Below, piece after piece: positions 6,193 to 7,235 of a stretch of DNA of 7,235 nucleotides; positions within the stretch are counted from its first letter, which is position 1; each line of letters starts with the position of its first letter. The notes beneath the pieces were generated by a model. That model saw nothing but the letters and a program-made list of their open reading frames with translations. It was not told the origin of the DNA and did no database searches. Source of the stretch: Flavobacteriales bacterium (GTDB taxonomy: Bacteria; Bacteroidota; Bacteroidia; Flavobacteriales_D; Crocinitomicaceae); NCBI GenBank assembly GCA_947461185.1, contig CANHJY010000098.1:1-7235 (forward strand), read 5' to 3'. A program made the translations under genes and the position numbers.

Positions 6193-7218
6193 ATGGGATT
6201 ATTTAGTTTTTTGACTCAGGAAATAGCGATAGATTTAGGCACTGCGAATACCTTAATTATTCAAAACGATAAAGTGGTGGTTGATGAGCCTTCTATCGTT
6301 GCGAAAGATATTCAATCAGGCAAAGTTGTGGCAATTGGAAAAAAAGCACAACAAATGCATGGTAAAACGCATAAGCTCATTGAGACCGTGCGTCCTTTGA
6401 AAGATGGTGTGATTGCAGACTTCCAAAGTGCTGAACAGATGATCCGCGGAATGATTAAAATGATTAATCCGGGTCGTTCGCTTTTTAATCCAACATTGAG
6501 AATGGTAATTTGTATTCCTTCTGGAATCACCGAAGTAGAAAAAAGAGCTGTTCGAGATTCTGCTGAACATGCCGGAGCGAAAGAGGTTTATATGATTCAC
6601 GAACCTATGGCAGCAGCAATAGGGATTGGAATTGATGTTGAAGAACCAATGGGAAATATGATTATTGATATCGGGGGTGGGACTTCAGAAATCGCAGTCA
6701 TTGCTCTTGGAGGAATTGTTTGCGACAAGTCTATCAGGATTGCAGGAGATGATTTTACCAACGACATAGAAGAATATATGCGCCGCCAACACAATATTCT
6801 TGTTGGAGAACGCACGGCTGAGCAAATAAAAATTGAAGTAGGTGCGGCACTGCCAGAATTAGATAATCCGCCAGAAGATTTTGCCGTAAGAGGTCGTGAT
6901 TTAATGACAGGTATACCGAAAGAAATTATTATTTCCTACTCAGAAGTAGCCCATGCCTTAGATAAAACAATTTCGAAAATAGAGGAAGCTATTTTGAGTG
7001 CGCTTGAAATGACCCCTCCAGAGCTCTCGGCTGATATCTATAAAACGGGTATTTATTTAGCTGGTGGCGGGTCCATGTTAAGAGGTTTAGATAAGCGAAT
7101 CTCAGCAAAAACTAAATTACCTGTTCACATAGCTGAGGACCCACTTCGCGCTGTTGCAAGAGGCACGAGTATCGCATTAAAAAATATTGATAAGTTTCAG
7201 TTTCTTATACGTGATTAA
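6193..7218 (+). CDS. mreB: Rod shape-determining protein MreB (bacterial actin)
   Basis: A complete 341-residue actin-fold ATPase. It polymerises on the inner face of the cytoplasmic membrane and guides the elongasome (MreC, MreD, RodA, PBP2) in lateral wall synthesis. Seen: phosphate-1 loop IDLGTANT (13-20), the connect-1 region CIPSGITEVEKRAVRDSAEHAGA (107-129), HEPMAAAIG (136-144, with the conserved catalytic-site Glu137), phosphate-2 DIGGGTSEIAVI (159-170), GDDFTNDIEEYMRRQHN (185-201), adenosine motif GIYLAGGGSMLRGLD (286-300) and EDPLRAVARGTSIAL (315-329). The N-terminal MGLFSFL is short and hydrophobic, like the membrane-contact segment of family members. Length is normal and no motif is missing. 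It lies downstream of purH, and the next frame begins 1 bp after its stop codon, as expected for an mre operon. Confidence 0.98.
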   Translation: MGLFSFLTQEIAIDLGTANTLIIQNDKVVVDEPSIVAKDIQSGKVVAIGKKAQQMHGKTHKLIETVRPLKDGVIADFQSAEQMIRGMIKMINPGRSLFNPTLRMVICIPSGITEVEKRAVRDSAEHAGAKEVYMIHEPMAAAIGIGIDVEEPMGNMIIDIGGGTSEIAVIALGGIVCDKSIRIAGDDFTNDIEEYMRRQHNILVGERTAEQIKIEVGAALPELDNPPEDFAVRGRDLMTGIPKEIIISYSEVAHALDKTISKIEEAILSALEMTPPELSADIYKTGIYLAGGGSMLRGLDKRISAKTKLPVHIAEDPLRAVARGTSIALKNIDKFQFLIRD

Positions 7219-7219
7219 A

Positions 7220-7235
7220 ATGCGCGTTGTCCAAC
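7220..7235 (+). CDS. mreC: Start of the next gene, probably mreC (cut by the window edge)
   Basis: An ATG one base after the mreB stop codon opens a frame encoding Met-Arg-Val-Val-Gln before the window ends. Five residues cannot identify a protein. The name rests on the established mreB-mreC order in Bacteroidota and other bacteria, where MreC is the periplasmic scaffold anchored by one N-terminal membrane helix. The near-abutting start implies translational coupling to mreB. Confidence 0.5.

Noticed and set aside
6312..6815. Open minus-strand frames opposite mreB
   Set aside because: They lie wholly inside a strongly conserved mreB gene on the other strand and their translations resemble no protein; they are antisense shadows.
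1..7235. CRISPR array, tRNA or rRNA, insertion sequence, phage or toxin-antitoxin genes
   Set aside because: No regularly spaced repeats outside the WG gene, no cloverleaf-like sequence, and no transposase, integrase or small toxin-antitoxin pair was seen on either strand.

Overview
The window looks like chromosomal DNA from a low-GC member of the Bacteroidota, most likely Flavobacteriales. The basis is the AT-rich composition, the absence of Shine-Dalgarno sequences before the genes, a perfect Bacteroidota-type -7 element (TAnnTTTG) before purH, secreted proteins with Bacteroidota-style signal peptides cut before Gln, and the purH-mreB-(mreC) order, which I know to be common in this phylum. 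No assignment below order is supported.

Layout. Positions 1-241 hold the 3' end of a rightward gene, probably a GT4-type glycosyltransferase. It overlaps by 11 bp a complete rightward gene (231-1622) for a secreted alpha/beta hydrolase with an intact Ser-Asp-His triad. That gene converges with a leftward gene (1630-3510) for a secreted 626-residue WG-repeat protein. The two stop codons sit symmetrically inside a 17-bp perfect palindrome. A 246-bp spacer (3511-3756) contains the probable promoter of the WG gene and a probable intrinsic terminator for the next leftward gene, an OmpR-family response regulator (3757-4446) with no histidine kinase in view. A 117-bp divergent spacer separates the regulator from purH (4564-6096), the enzyme of the last two steps of IMP synthesis. 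After a further 96 bp comes mreB (6193-7218). One base after its stop codon begins a reading frame that fits the start of mreC, cut by the window edge.

How the genes fit together. The right half is housekeeping: purine synthesis followed by the rod-shape/elongasome cluster, probably at least partly co-transcribed because no terminator is visible between purH and mreB. The left half is more accessory: a glycosyltransferase tail, an exported hydrolase and an exported or surface repeat protein, with no clear shared pathway. The response regulator could act on either neighbour, but nothing in the sequence proves a target.

I found no tRNA, rRNA, CRISPR array, insertion sequence or phage gene, and no convincing new multi-gene system. 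The best leads are small: the stop-codon palindrome, a dyad overlapping the purH -7 element, the orphan regulator, and the divergent WG-repeat array.
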